Shown here piece by piece: positions 52,155 to 60,961 of a stretch of 64,000 bases of DNA. The notes under the pieces were generated by a model. It was given only the letters and a program-made list of their open reading frames with translations, was not told where the DNA came from and did not search any database. The stretch spans positions 1 to 64,000 of the forward strand of contig CAYSRG010000011.1 in assembly GCA_964433555.1 (NCBI GenBank). Direction: 5' to 3'. Within the stretch, counting starts at the first letter, position 1; each line of letters starts with the position of its first letter. The stretch comes from Stramentimicrobium sp964433555 (GTDB taxonomy: Bacteria > Atribacterota > Phoenicimicrobiia > Phoenicimicrobiales > Stramentimicrobiaceae). The position numbers and the translations under genes are program-made.

Positions 52155-53057
52155 ATGAAAGCTCGGATATTTTACTTTACTGGAACAGGAAACTCCCTCG
52201 TAACTGCCAAGAAAATTGCTGAGGGAATAGGAGGATATGTAGATCCAATAGTAAGATATAAAGAGCAACAAACGGTTAAAGTAAAAGAAGAGGTAATCGG
52301 AATCGTATTTCCCGTATATCTGGCACAGATTTATGGCATCCCAGAAATCGTGAGGCAGTTTTTGGAGAAGATAGAATATGTAAAAAATAAATATTACTTT
52401 ATTATATGTACCCATGGTGGATATGCCTATCCAAATGCATTTCCAACGATTAACCGTTGTATTAAAATTGCGAGGTCACATGGCGGGGAAATAAATGGTA
52501 GATTCTATGTCAGATTTCCAATGAATAATTTAGATTATGAACATATTCCAATTCCTATTGAAAGAGACACCTCAATAATATTGGCAAAAGCAGAAAAAAA
52601 GATAGAATTAATAACTGAAATGATATTAAAAAAGAAAAAAGGAGATATTATTGTTCAGGATGTTTTTAATTTCACGTTAGGGCGCCTATTATCGATTGCC
52701 AAGGAACCAATAATGAGATCCATGAGGAAATATGCCCAAGAAAAGGAAGATTCAAGATTAACCTATCCCCAGCTTATCCATTTATCGGACAAGAGTATAA
52801 AATTTAATGAAGAAAAATGCATTGGATGCGGGATATGTGAAAAAATCTGTCCTGTTAGCAACATCAAAATGGACCATGGAAAACCATCTTGGATGCATAA
52901 CTGCGAAATGTGTTTTGCTTGCGATGAATGGTGTCCGCAAAAGGCAATCCATCATTGGGGAAAACTGAAGGGGAAAGACTATCACCATCCTTCTATTGAA
53001 GTAAAAGATATTATAGAGCAAAGATTATTCTATGAAAGAAAATCAATGGAACGGTAA
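52155..53057 (+). CDS. EFR1-family flavodoxin-ferredoxin protein
   Basis: 300 residues. The N-terminal flavodoxin-like domain has the FMN phosphate loop FYFTGTGNSLVTAKKIA; the C-terminal part has two 4Fe-4S motifs (CIGCGICEKICPV and CEMCFACDEWCP, residues about 222-264). The architecture is that of EFR1 proteins, which are small electron carriers in anaerobes. AAGGAG precedes ATG 52155. It may carry electrons from the PFOR system; there is no direct link in the sequence. Confidence 0.9.
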   Translation: MKARIFYFTGTGNSLVTAKKIAEGIGGYVDPIVRYKEQQTVKVKEEVIGIVFPVYLAQIYGIPEIVRQFLEKIEYVKNKYYFIICTHGGYAYPNAFPTINRCIKIARSHGGEINGRFYVRFPMNNLDYEHIPIPIERDTSIILAKAEKKIELITEMILKKKKGDIIVQDVFNFTLGRLLSIAKEPIMRSMRKYAQEKEDSRLTYPQLIHLSDKSIKFNEEKCIGCGICEKICPVSNIKMDHGKPSWMHNCEMCFACDEWCPQKAIHHWGKLKGKDYHHPSIEVKDIIEQRLFYERKSMER

Positions 53058-53090
53058 AATTGAGAGTCAGGGAGGTATTTGTAAAAACAA

Positions 53091-54200
53091 ATGATGAAAA
53101 TAATAAAAAAAGAATTCAGCCATATCATTTTAGAAGGCAGCTCTTATGAAGTTGGAAGACAGCAGGCAGAACTCATCAAAAATAATCCAGCATGGATCAG
53201 GTTTATTAAATCCGCAAAATCAAAATTTAGTGATAAAGAATTTGAACAAGTAGAAATCTTTTTTGAAAAAGTGTGTCCTGGGCTAAATGATGAATTAAAA
53301 GGAATGGCTGATTATTTCGATATTCCCGTTAAAAATATGTCCTTTTACTATCATTCTTATCTTCGCCCATATTGCAGCACTTTTTGTGTTTTGCCTCAAA
53401 AATCCACAGATGGGCATGTCTATGTCTGTCGGAATTATGATTTTAATTATAAAGTTGAGGATTACAGGCTGTGTACCACTAAGATAAGTGGTAAATTCAG
53501 TCATACTGGATTTTCCACCATGCTTTTTGGGAGAAATGATGGACTTAATGACCAGGGGCTTTGTGTTACGATGAGTTCTACGGGAATGGGTGTGGGAGCT
53601 ACAAAATGGCTTAGACCTCCAGCTCTTTGCGGATCTCAATTCTGGTTAATCCTGAGAGGAGTACTGGAAAATTGTCAGGATGTTACTGAGGCCATCGCTT
53701 ATACCAGGAATATTGATATTGCCTATAATATTAATCTGCTGATGACTGATAAAAAAGGAAATGCCTGTCTTCTGGAAACATTTGACGGACAGAAGGCTAC
53801 GGCAAGACTGGACCATAAGCCATTTTTAGGATCAACAAACCATGCTCTTATTCCTGAGATCAAGAAATGGGCTGGTAAGTCCATGAAACACTCTGTCATC
53901 AGATACAGAGCCATAGAAAAATTATTTAGATTAAAGGGAAAATTATCCCTGGAAGATCTGCAAAGATTCTGCTCCCAGAAATATCCTGATGGAATAGCTG
54001 TTTTATACTATCGGAAATTTTTAGGAACAACATACTCTATTATCTTTGATCTTACCGATGGAAAGGCTTATATTGCTTTTGGTTCTCCGAATATAAATCC
54101 CTGGAAAGTGGTGGAATTAAATAATCCTGAAAAAGCTGTCTACCCCTGTACCTTTATTGAAGAAGTGCCACCAAAAGATTTTATGGAATGGATTGATTAA
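53091..54200 (+). CDS. C45-family Ntn hydrolase (acyltransferase-like)
   Basis: 369 residues of the peptidase C45/acyl-CoA:6-aminopenicillanic acid acyltransferase group. YCSTFCVLPQKSTDG near residue 97 contains the candidate autocatalytic cysteine, followed by GHVYVCRNYDFNY, NDQGLCVTMSSTG and the STNHAL segment of the family. Enzymes of this group cleave amide bonds of small molecules, often acyl amino acids or bile salts. It may process itself after the Cys. ATG 53091 or 53094 is the start; GGGAGG lies about 20 nt upstream, rather far. Confidence 0.85.
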   Translation: MMKIIKKEFSHIILEGSSYEVGRQQAELIKNNPAWIRFIKSAKSKFSDKEFEQVEIFFEKVCPGLNDELKGMADYFDIPVKNMSFYYHSYLRPYCSTFCVLPQKSTDGHVYVCRNYDFNYKVEDYRLCTTKISGKFSHTGFSTMLFGRNDGLNDQGLCVTMSSTGMGVGATKWLRPPALCGSQFWLILRGVLENCQDVTEAIAYTRNIDIAYNINLLMTDKKGNACLLETFDGQKATARLDHKPFLGSTNHALIPEIKKWAGKSMKHSVIRYRAIEKLFRLKGKLSLEDLQRFCSQKYPDGIAVLYYRKFLGTTYSIIFDLTDGKAYIAFGSPNINPWKVVELNNPEKAVYPCTFIEEVPPKDFMEWID

Positions 54201-54240
54201 TTAAGATCAAGAATATTGAAGAAAGTGAAGGGATAAAAAA

Positions 54241-54705
54241 ATGGACCATTATGAAAAAAAATTACAAAAGTTTATTAAGGATAATAATATTCAATGTGAG
54301 TATCTGCGATTTAACCAATCATGTTATTCAGTATTAGAAGCAGCCAGAGCAGCAAATGTGAATCCTGATGATTGTGTAAAAAATATCTGCTTGATTGATG
54401 CAGAAGATAATCTAATTGTAGCTATCGTGAAAGGTAATGATAGGGTGAGTACTTCTAGAGTAGGAAAAGCTTTGCATATAGATAGACCACATACTGCCAC
54501 CCATGATGAAATTTTACAAAAAACGGGGTATCCCTGTGGTGGAACTCCTTCCTTTGGATATCAGGCTGAATTTCTTATTGATCTGGCAGTAATGGAAAAA
54601 GATAACATTATAACTGGAGGAGGGTCTGAATACTCACTCATAAAAATACCTCCGCGAGAGTTGCAGAAAAATAACAATGGTAAAGTTTTAAAAATCAGGA
54701 AATGA
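54241..54705 (+). CDS. YbaK/EbsC-family aminoacyl-tRNA deacylase
   Basis: 154 residues of the YbaK/ProX editing fold: VNPDDCVKNICLIDAEDNLIVAIVKGNDRVST carries the conserved lysine region, and GYPCGGTPSFGYQ and IITGGGSEYSLIKIPPREL complete the pocket. Members hydrolyse mischarged tRNAs in trans. The specific tRNA cannot be told. AAAGTGAAGGGA precedes ATG 54241. It lies 40 bp after the C45 gene. Confidence 0.92.
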   Translation: MDHYEKKLQKFIKDNNIQCEYLRFNQSCYSVLEAARAANVNPDDCVKNICLIDAEDNLIVAIVKGNDRVSTSRVGKALHIDRPHTATHDEILQKTGYPCGGTPSFGYQAEFLIDLAVMEKDNIITGGGSEYSLIKIPPRELQKNNNGKVLKIRK

Positions 54706-54851
54706 CTTATTCTTATTGCCTATAATTTTATTACCGGGTTCCTAACTTTTTTCAATCATAGGACTGTAGTTAATGAAGTTTTTTATATCATCAAGAGAAG
54801 TGAATAATTATCTTGCTGAGGACCAATTGTTAGAAATAAAAGGAGATAGAG

Positions 54852-55538
54852 ATGAATAAGGATATTATAAGAAGAATGGCACAAGTTATTGCAACACTTT
54901 TAATACAGAGTATTATACTCTTTGTTTCTGCCGGGACACTGAGCTGGAATTGGGCTTGGCTTTTTATAGTGACTGGAATATTTATTTTAGTGATTAATTA
55001 TATTGTATTGCCCAGAGAAGTGATTGAAGAGAGAGGAAGAGAAAAGAAAAATGTTAAAAAATGGGATAAAGTATTGATGAGTATAAATATTATCCCAATC
55101 TTGGGAATCTATATTCTTTCTGGATTGGATGACCGTTTTAGCTGGAGCCCCGATTTGCATTACAGTATTCATTTGATCGGCCTTGTTGGTGTATTTTTAG
55201 GGTCGATGTTATTCACCTGGTCAATGGTGTCAAATAAATTTTTTTCTACTATGGTCCGAATTCAAAGTGAACAGGGTCATAGTATTGCAGCAGAGGGACC
55301 ATACAAGTATGTGCGACACCCCGGTTATGTGGGTTTTGCTTTAATGGCTATTGCTACACCAGTTGCTTTGGGATCTTTTTATGCTTTATCTATGTCCTTT
55401 CTTGTTATGATTATATTCATTGTTCGTACTGCACTGGAGGATAAAACATTACTCAGGGAACTGGAAGGTTATGAAGAATATTCAAAAAAAGTGAAATACA
55501 GGTTAATTCCTTTTATATGGCTATATGGTCATATTTAA
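54852..55538 (+). CDS. ICMT-family membrane methyltransferase
   Basis: 228 residues with five to six helices; IAAEGPYKYVRHPGYVGFALMAI and ALEDKTLLRELEGYEEYSKKVKYRLIPFIW are the SAM-binding C-terminal motifs of isoprenylcysteine carboxyl methyltransferase-like proteins. It is longer than its relative in cassette G (39855). Substrate unknown. AAAAGGAGATAG precedes ATG 54852. Confidence 0.88.
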   Translation: MNKDIIRRMAQVIATLLIQSIILFVSAGTLSWNWAWLFIVTGIFILVINYIVLPREVIEERGREKKNVKKWDKVLMSINIIPILGIYILSGLDDRFSWSPDLHYSIHLIGLVGVFLGSMLFTWSMVSNKFFSTMVRIQSEQGHSIAAEGPYKYVRHPGYVGFALMAIATPVALGSFYALSMSFLVMIIFIVRTALEDKTLLRELEGYEEYSKKVKYRLIPFIWLYGHI

Positions 55539-55712
55539 TTGTTTCCAGAGATATAATATAATTAATCAAATTTTTTATATCTTTAAAAATAAAAGTATCA
55601 AGGGCTGCACCTAACAGAATTATTTTATTAGTTTTCAATATATATTTGAGCTAATTGGTTTGCTTGGACACCATTGACTGATTAAATTTCAGAGATTGTG
55701 TGGAAGTAATTT

Positions 55713-55918
55713 ATGGAAATAAAGTATCGAGAGACTGGCATATGTGGTCTTTCCTGTCGACTTTGTCCACATTATCACATGAAAACCGAAAGTCGTTGCC
55801 CGGGGTGTAAAAGTGGTGATAGAATAAGGGTAGGATGCCATTTATCACCTGTGCCATAAAAAGAAAGGGAATTGAATTTTGCTGGGATTGTGCTGAACAT
55901 GAGATTTGTGAAAAATAA
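55713..55918 (+). pseudogene. Frameshifted DUF3795 remnant
   Basis: ATG 55713 reads MEIKYRETGICGLSCRLCPHYHMKTESRCPGCKSGDRIRVGC, then a shift near 55838; the next frame continues PFITCAIKRKGIEFCWDCAEHEICEK. Together they make a short DUF3795 domain with its Cys pairs intact. The single frameshift and the truncated C-terminus mark it as a pseudogene. Confidence 0.72.
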
Positions 55919-56000
55919 ATCAAGATTACTACATTCTGTCTTGAATGATATTGCCATTAAGAAAAAGTATTATCTAAAGATAAGAAGGAGAGAATAAATA

Positions 56001-56552
56001 ATGGAAGAAATTAACCTCAATGATTTTTCATCAACGATTCCCAGGATTAAATATGCCTGTGCTAAACAATCCATTATTGTTTCCCAGGACAAACCTGAAC
56101 AGCTTTATCCGGACATTGATTTTTTTATTGAACTGCTTGATAATCCAAACAATATTATGAAATGGACAGCAATCCGGGTTATCGGAAACCTGTCAAAAGC
56201 AGACCGGGAAGATAAGATTAGCTTCATTCTGCCTCGTTTGCTGGATTTTTTAAGATGCGGAAAGCTAATTACAGTCAATAATACTATTCTAGCGCTGACC
56301 GAAATTGCCAGGAACAAACCAGAACATTCAGAAAGAATTATGGATGAACTTCTTAAAATAGAAGACTATCGTCTTGAAACACCGGAATGTACCAATATTG
56401 CCATTGGTAAAACATTAATTGCTTTTGATAAGCTGAAGGGCTTGATAAAAAATAAAAGAAAAATTCTACCATTCATTGAAAAGCAAAAAAATAATCCCAG
56501 AAATGCCACCAGGAAAAAAGCGCTAATAATATACAGGAAATTCCTTAAATAG
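56001..56552 (+). CDS. HEAT-repeat-like protein
   Basis: 183 residues, almost all helical, with HEAT-like pairs: PDIDFFIELLDNPNNIMKWTAIRVIGNLSKAD, LPRLLDFLRCGKLITVNNTILALTEIARNKP and MDELLKIEDYRL. This arrangement makes a small alpha-solenoid used for protein binding. No partner is named by the sequence. It lies directly before a DUF3795 gene, 43 bp away, after a frameshifted one, and may be linked to this family. Start ATG 56001 after AGAAGGAGAG. Confidence 0.75.
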   Translation: MEEINLNDFSSTIPRIKYACAKQSIIVSQDKPEQLYPDIDFFIELLDNPNNIMKWTAIRVIGNLSKADREDKISFILPRLLDFLRCGKLITVNNTILALTEIARNKPEHSERIMDELLKIEDYRLETPECTNIAIGKTLIAFDKLKGLIKNKRKILPFIEKQKNNPRNATRKKALIIYRKFLK

Positions 56553-56595
56553 ACAGATGTAAAAATTGATAATAATTTTTTAAGGAGGAGCGAAG

Positions 56596-56895
56596 ATGAC
56601 TCAAGTTTTATCCGTTTGCGGATTATTATGTGACCAATGTGAATATTTCAATAGCCATTGCAAAGGCTGTCAAGCTGTCAGAGGATCAACCTTCTGGGCA
56701 CAAGAAGCTTTTCCAGATAAAATATGCCCTCTGTATCAATGCTCGGTTATGGAAAAAAGATATTCTCATTGTGGTCGGTGTCCTGAACTTCCCTGTAAAA
56801 AGTATGCTGACCTCAGAGATCCTAATATTTCTGAAGAAGATCATAATCAATCAATAACAGAAAGAGCTTCAAGACTGAGACAGATGGCAAAATAG
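56596..56895 (+). CDS. DUF3795 protein
   Basis: 99 residues: VCGLLCDQCEYFNSHCKGCQAVRGSTFWAQE, CPLYQCSVMEKRYSHCGRCPELPCKKY. All four Cys pairs expected for DUF3795 are present. A perfect AAGGAGGAG precedes ATG 56596. The C-terminus (SEEDHNQSITERASRLRQMAK) resembles other family members. Function unknown; likely metal-binding. Confidence 0.88.
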   Translation: MTQVLSVCGLLCDQCEYFNSHCKGCQAVRGSTFWAQEAFPDKICPLYQCSVMEKRYSHCGRCPELPCKKYADLRDPNISEEDHNQSITERASRLRQMAK

Positions 56896-57150
56896 TATAG
56901 TAATGAAGATTGTGTAGCAAAAATTAAGTAGTTGAATCATGCTACATATTATTATCTTATATTATCAGGTCCGGTACCATCAAATATAGATCACAGAAAT
57001 CAATGCAGGTGATTATTTTAGATGTTCTTTTTAAGAAGAATCGGAAAACAAGAAGATATTACAAATATAGTTTTATTCTTTCCATTAGCATGCCTTAAAG
57101 GACAACAATGGGACGATGAAAGAATCTATATTTTAATAAGAGGTGATAAT

Positions 57151-57594
57151 ATGGATTATACTCATATTATGAGGAAACTTTCAATCTGTGGATTGGATTG
57201 TGGACGATGTGCTGATTATGAAGATGGAGAAATAAAGGCATTAAGTGCAAAACTGTTTAATTTATTAAAAGGTTATGAAAGATTAGCGGAAATTAAATCA
57301 AACTTGAATCATATCTTTAAGGATTATAATAAGTTCAGGAAAATATTGGAAATATTTGCTGATTCGTCATGTGGTGGATGTAGAAGTGAGAATGTTAAAT
57401 GCCCTATTGATTGCTATGCCCAGATCTGCCAGAAAGTGAAAAAGGTAGATTTTTGTTTTCAATGCCCTGAATTTCCTTGTGATAAACAGTTTGGGGGAAG
57501 GATGAGAGAACGATGGATTGAGAGAAATAATCGTATGAAAAAAATGGGAGTCGTTGAGTTTTACCTTGATCAGAGTAAATTATCCAGGTATTAA
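57151..57594 (+). CDS. DUF3795 protein with extended middle
   Basis: 147 residues from ATG 57151, preceded by AAGAGGTG. Cys pairs: SICGLDCGRCADY, SCGGCRSENVKCPIDCYAQICQKVKKVDFCFQCPEFPCDKQ. The helical insert of about 50 residues between the first and second Cys pairs (ALSAKLFNLLKGYERLAEIKSN) is typical of a subgroup. The frame is open to 57022, but the upstream part is not family-like. Confidence 0.85.
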   Translation: MDYTHIMRKLSICGLDCGRCADYEDGEIKALSAKLFNLLKGYERLAEIKSNLNHIFKDYNKFRKILEIFADSSCGGCRSENVKCPIDCYAQICQKVKKVDFCFQCPEFPCDKQFGGRMRERWIERNNRMKKMGVVEFYLDQSKLSRY

Positions 57595-57776
57595 GCTTGG
57601 CACCACCAAAGTTACTGGCATGCGATAAATAAGGATAAAAATATGATGGTATTAACAATATTTGTTTCATATCAACTATGAGTGGCCAAATAAATCATAA
57701 TGATCAGCATTATAATAGTGATTTTTAAAAGAGGCTTTCCAGATAATAAATGAAAAACACAAATTGAGATCAAGAG

Positions 57777-58496
57777 ATGATAATTTTTTCTATTACCATA
57801 TTAACACTTATAGCATCTGTTGTTGGCACCATTACTGGTTTTGGGCTATCTACGGTTATGATTCCGGTTTTGCTTATTTTTTTCCCACCAATTGAGGCAA
57901 TTTTTTTAGTTTCAATTATTCATTGGTTTGGAAATATATGGAAAGTACTTCTTTTTCGCAAAGGTTTCGATTTGAGATTGCTTTTGCTTTTTGGAATAAC
58001 AGGATTTTTTACCAGTTATCTGGGGGCATTTATCTCCCTTGGTTCAAATGAAGAAATTCTACTTCGTATTTTTGGGGTATTTCTTTTTGCTTATGCACTT
58101 TTTCTAATTTTTCAGACCAGTTTTAAAGTACTGGCGTCAAATTCAACTGCCCTACTAGGGGGTTTACTATCAGGCTTTTTTGCAGGGATCTTTGGTATGG
58201 GAGGGGCAATTCGTAGTATGTTTCTCTCTACCTTTAATCTGCCAAAAAAGGTTTATATTGCTACAGTCGGAGCCATTGGATTGTTAATAGATTCAACCAG
58301 GATCGTTACCTATTTTATAGGAGGAGCTCAATTGTCAGAATTGCTCTGGTGGGGTTTGCCACTTTTTATTACCATATCATTTATAGGTGCAAAAATTGCC
58401 CAGAATATTGTGGATAAAATACCTCAGGACAGATTTCGAATGGTAATCGCTCTTTTTCTTTTAATCATTGGGATAAAACTCATAATTTGGCCTTGA
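57777..58496 (+). CDS. TauE/SafE-family membrane transporter
   Basis: 239 residues with seven or eight helices. The duplicated family pattern is visible: GTITGFGLSTVMIPVLLIFFPPIEAIFLVSIIHWFGN in the first half and LLSGFFAGIFGMGGAIRSMFL in the second. Members export sulfite, sulfoacetate or other organosulfur anions. The substrate here is unknown. ATG 57777 is preceded by CAAGAG, a weak site. Confidence 0.9.
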   Translation: MIIFSITILTLIASVVGTITGFGLSTVMIPVLLIFFPPIEAIFLVSIIHWFGNIWKVLLFRKGFDLRLLLLFGITGFFTSYLGAFISLGSNEEILLRIFGVFLFAYALFLIFQTSFKVLASNSTALLGGLLSGFFAGIFGMGGAIRSMFLSTFNLPKKVYIATVGAIGLLIDSTRIVTYFIGGAQLSELLWWGLPLFITISFIGAKIAQNIVDKIPQDRFRMVIALFLLIIGIKLIIWP

Positions 58497-58647
58497 CTAA
58501 AATAATCATTTTATTTCTTGCTGACAGAGTTGATTTTACTTATTTTCTTAAAATTCTTTTGAAAACTACTTATATATTCTGTAAATTAATATTATGTTAG
58601 AATATGCTAAAATGTTAATAACAAAATAATACATCAGGGGGAGATAT

Positions 58648-58989
58648 ATGATTATTAAAAAACTATCAGATATGCCTATCATGAAAACTGCACATAATGT
58701 TGATGCCAGAAATCTCTATAACACCGAGAATGCAGTCATTTCTGTTATTACGTTAAGGCCAGGACAATCTTTAAAAAAACATATTACGCCTGTAGATGTG
58801 GCTTTTTATGTTTTACGTGGCAAGGGTGTAGTTGAAATAGGAAACGAGAAAAAAGCTGTGGAAACCGATACTTTAGTTGAGAGTCCGAAGGATATCGTGC
58901 ATTGCTGGTATAATGAGAGCGATACAGATCTTTCCTTTATGGTCATTAAGGTACCCAGACCTGACAGGGAAACCAAGTTCATTTCATAA
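58648..58989 (+). CDS. Cupin-domain protein
   Basis: 113 residues with one cupin barrel: LRPGQSLKKHITPVDVAFYVLRGKGVVEIGNEKKAVETDTLVESPKDIVHCWYNESDTDLSFMVIKVP. The metal-binding set is H (KKHITP), E and H (DIVHCWYN), partly preserved. Small cupins of this kind are sensors or enzymes of unknown substrate. AGGGGGA precedes ATG 58648. Confidence 0.9.
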   Translation: MIIKKLSDMPIMKTAHNVDARNLYNTENAVISVITLRPGQSLKKHITPVDVAFYVLRGKGVVEIGNEKKAVETDTLVESPKDIVHCWYNESDTDLSFMVIKVPRPDRETKFIS

Positions 58990-59053
58990 TGACATCTTTA
59001 AAAGGTAATCAAAATAAAAATTATAAAAATAAAGTTGAAATGTACAAGTTGGT

Positions 59054-59587
59054 ATGATGAAAATTTTAGTAGCATACAAATCAAAAACAGGATTCACAGA
59101 AAAATATGCTCGCTGGATAGCTGAAGAACTGAAAGCAGATATTTTTGATTACCATAAAGTGAAACAAAGCAAATTAGAGAGATATGATATCATTATTTAT
59201 GGTGGCAGTCTTCATGCTGTGGGGATTATAGGAGTAAAAATAATAACCCAGAATCTCAATAAATTGAAAGACAAGAAGGTAATTGTTTTTGCTGTGGGTG
59301 CATCCCCCTTCCGGCAAGAGGTGATCAAGAAAGTTAGAGACGAAAATTTTTCTAAAGAAGAACAGGAATATATTAAATTCTATTATCTTCGTGGCGGTTT
59401 TAATTATAATAAATTACCTCTTTGGGATAAAATTCTAATGAAACTGCTACAAATGAAATTAAAGAGAAAAAAGATTTTGACACCTGATGACAAAGGATTG
59501 CTAAATGCTTACAAAAAACCAGTAGATTTTACCTGGAAGGGAAATATAGCAGAAATAGTGTCCTATGTGCAGTCTCTTAGTGCCTAA
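59054..59587 (+). CDS. Flavodoxin-domain protein
   Basis: 177 residues: ILVAYKSKTGFTEKYARWIAEEL is the FMN phosphate loop with the TGFTEKYA helix, and IIIYGGSLHAVGIIGVK and KVIVFAVGASPFRQEVIKKV follow. The C-terminal half is basic and helical and resembles protoporphyrinogen-oxidase-like flavodoxins (HemG group). It is a likely small electron carrier. Start ATG 59054 or 59057; ribosome site weak. Confidence 0.88.
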   Translation: MMKILVAYKSKTGFTEKYARWIAEELKADIFDYHKVKQSKLERYDIIIYGGSLHAVGIIGVKIITQNLNKLKDKKVIVFAVGASPFRQEVIKKVRDENFSKEEQEYIKFYYLRGGFNYNKLPLWDKILMKLLQMKLKRKKILTPDDKGLLNAYKKPVDFTWKGNIAEIVSYVQSLSA

Positions 59588-59626
59588 AATAGTACCTTGT
59601 TTTTTATAGATTTGGAGCACATATAA

Positions 59627-60301
59627 ATGATTTTACCTCATGCCAGGGATTTAGATTTTGATAAGTTAATGGAAAAGCTATATTCTGAGATTTTGGCTTT
59701 TGATCATCTCCCCTTGATTAATAAGATAAAAAAACAAGAAGAATATTCTTATCGAGTTTTAATAAGTACAGTATTATCTTCTCGTACTAAAGATGAAATT
59801 ACTGCTCAGGCTACAGAAAGGCTATTCAGAAGAGCACCAGATGCAGTAAGTTTATCCCGAATGGCTGAAGAGGAGATTATAAGTTTAATTTATCCGGTCG
59901 GATTTTATAGGATAAAGGCAAAAAATATAAAAAACCTTGCCCATATTCTGATCAAGAAATATAACAGAACAGTACCTGCTAATATTAGCGATTTAATGCA
60001 ATTACCTGGAGTTGGTAGAAAGACAGCAAATCTAGTTCTGGGTATTGCTTTTAATATTGATACTATTACTGTGGATACCCATGTTCATCGAATATCTAAC
60101 CGTATTGGTCTTGTTCAGACCAAAAGCCCAGCAGAGACAGAGCAGGATTTAATGAAGATATTGCCACAAAAATACTGGATTTTTTTTAACACCTATTTAG
60201 TAGCACATGGTCAAAAAATATGTAAACCTATCTCACCATGGTGTTCACAATGTAAGGTTATTTCATTTTGCCAGCGGATTGGAGTGGTCAAGTATCGATA
60301 A
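59627..60301 (+). CDS. nth: Endonuclease III
   Basis: Bifunctional DNA glycosylase/AP lyase for oxidised pyrimidines, 224 residues. The HhH motif LPGVGRKTANLVLG carries the catalytic Lys (GRKTA) and TVDTHVHRISNR the Asp. The C-terminal 4Fe-4S set is Cys-x6-Cys-x2-Cys-x5-Cys (CKPISPWCSQCKVISFC). The N-terminal IKKQEEYSYRVLISTVLSSRTKDE is typical of the DNA-binding end. About 240 bp after it hold no gene. Confidence 0.95.
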   Translation: MILPHARDLDFDKLMEKLYSEILAFDHLPLINKIKKQEEYSYRVLISTVLSSRTKDEITAQATERLFRRAPDAVSLSRMAEEEIISLIYPVGFYRIKAKNIKNLAHILIKKYNRTVPANISDLMQLPGVGRKTANLVLGIAFNIDTITVDTHVHRISNRIGLVQTKSPAETEQDLMKILPQKYWIFFNTYLVAHGQKICKPISPWCSQCKVISFCQRIGVVKYR

Positions 60302-60541
60302 TTAAGCTAATATAAAAACAGCTAAAATCAACTTTTACAACCTCTGTGATAATAAAGCAGTATAACTTAAAATAAAATTTGCATCGCTTTCCATCCAGTT
60401 TTATTAAGGAGAACAGAATCAGGAGAAATTTTCCAGCAGAAATTATAGAAAAAGTGGATTTTTTTAATAAAATGTATTAAAATTAAAGACTGTCTGCATC
60501 TATATTAGATTGAATTAAAGGGAACATTGTTTTATCTTTCT

Positions 60542-60635
60542 GGAGAGGTACCGAAGTGGTCATAACGGGATCGCCTGGAGAGCGATTGGGCGGCCAAAAG
60601 CTGTCTCGCGGGTTCGAATCCCGCCCTCTCCGCCA
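60542..60635 (+). tRNA. tRNA-Ser(GGA)
   Basis: Class II tRNA; acceptor GGAGAGG / CCTCTCC, discriminator G, encoded CCA; loop CTGGAGA gives anticodon GGA. The 3' 35 nt are identical to those of tRNA-Ser(CGA) at 34240-34334. Confidence 0.95.
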
Positions 60636-60649
60636 TATTTTGGAATGAT

Positions 60650-60917
60650 GACCGTGCTAGATGGGGAGTTAGCGGTGCCCTGAACCTGCAATCCGCTAGA
60701 GCAGGGTCGAAAGCCTATTTAAGGTCTTATCTTTTCAAGGTCTGACTGGAATAAGTGATGTTGAAGACTGGGTCCTGTGCAGCAAAGAATTACTAATCCC
60801 GTCAGGTCTGGAAGGAAGCAGCGGTACGTAAAACTCTTTGGGTGCCGCAGGGAAACCTGGTTGGAGTTAACTGTTTCAATATCGCTTGGGAAGGTAGATC
60901 GAGGATAGGGCACGGTC
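60650..60917 (+). ncRNA. ffs: SRP RNA, large bacterial type
   Basis: Signal recognition particle RNA of about 268 nt. Ends GACCGTGC and GCACGGTC pair. The 5' Alu domain GCTAGATGGGGAGTTAGCGGTGCCCTG and the helix 8 motif GTCAGGTCTGGAAGGAAGCAGC (60801-60822) are clear. The gene order tRNA-Ser, ffs, dnaX, ybaB, recR is the Bacillus-type arrangement. Confidence 0.95.
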
Positions 60918-60961
60918 ATCTCTTTGCAAGAATTATATCAGAATTGTGACGGAAATTGTAA

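Noticed and set aside
55600..55640. CACCTAACAGAATT as an attC start
   Set aside because: The R''-like box has no matching GTTAGGT box or inner arm downstream.
60542..60635. The second tRNA-Ser as a duplicated attachment fragment
   Set aside because: It is a complete tRNA with its own anticodon and is in the conserved tRNA-Ser, ffs, dnaX arrangement.
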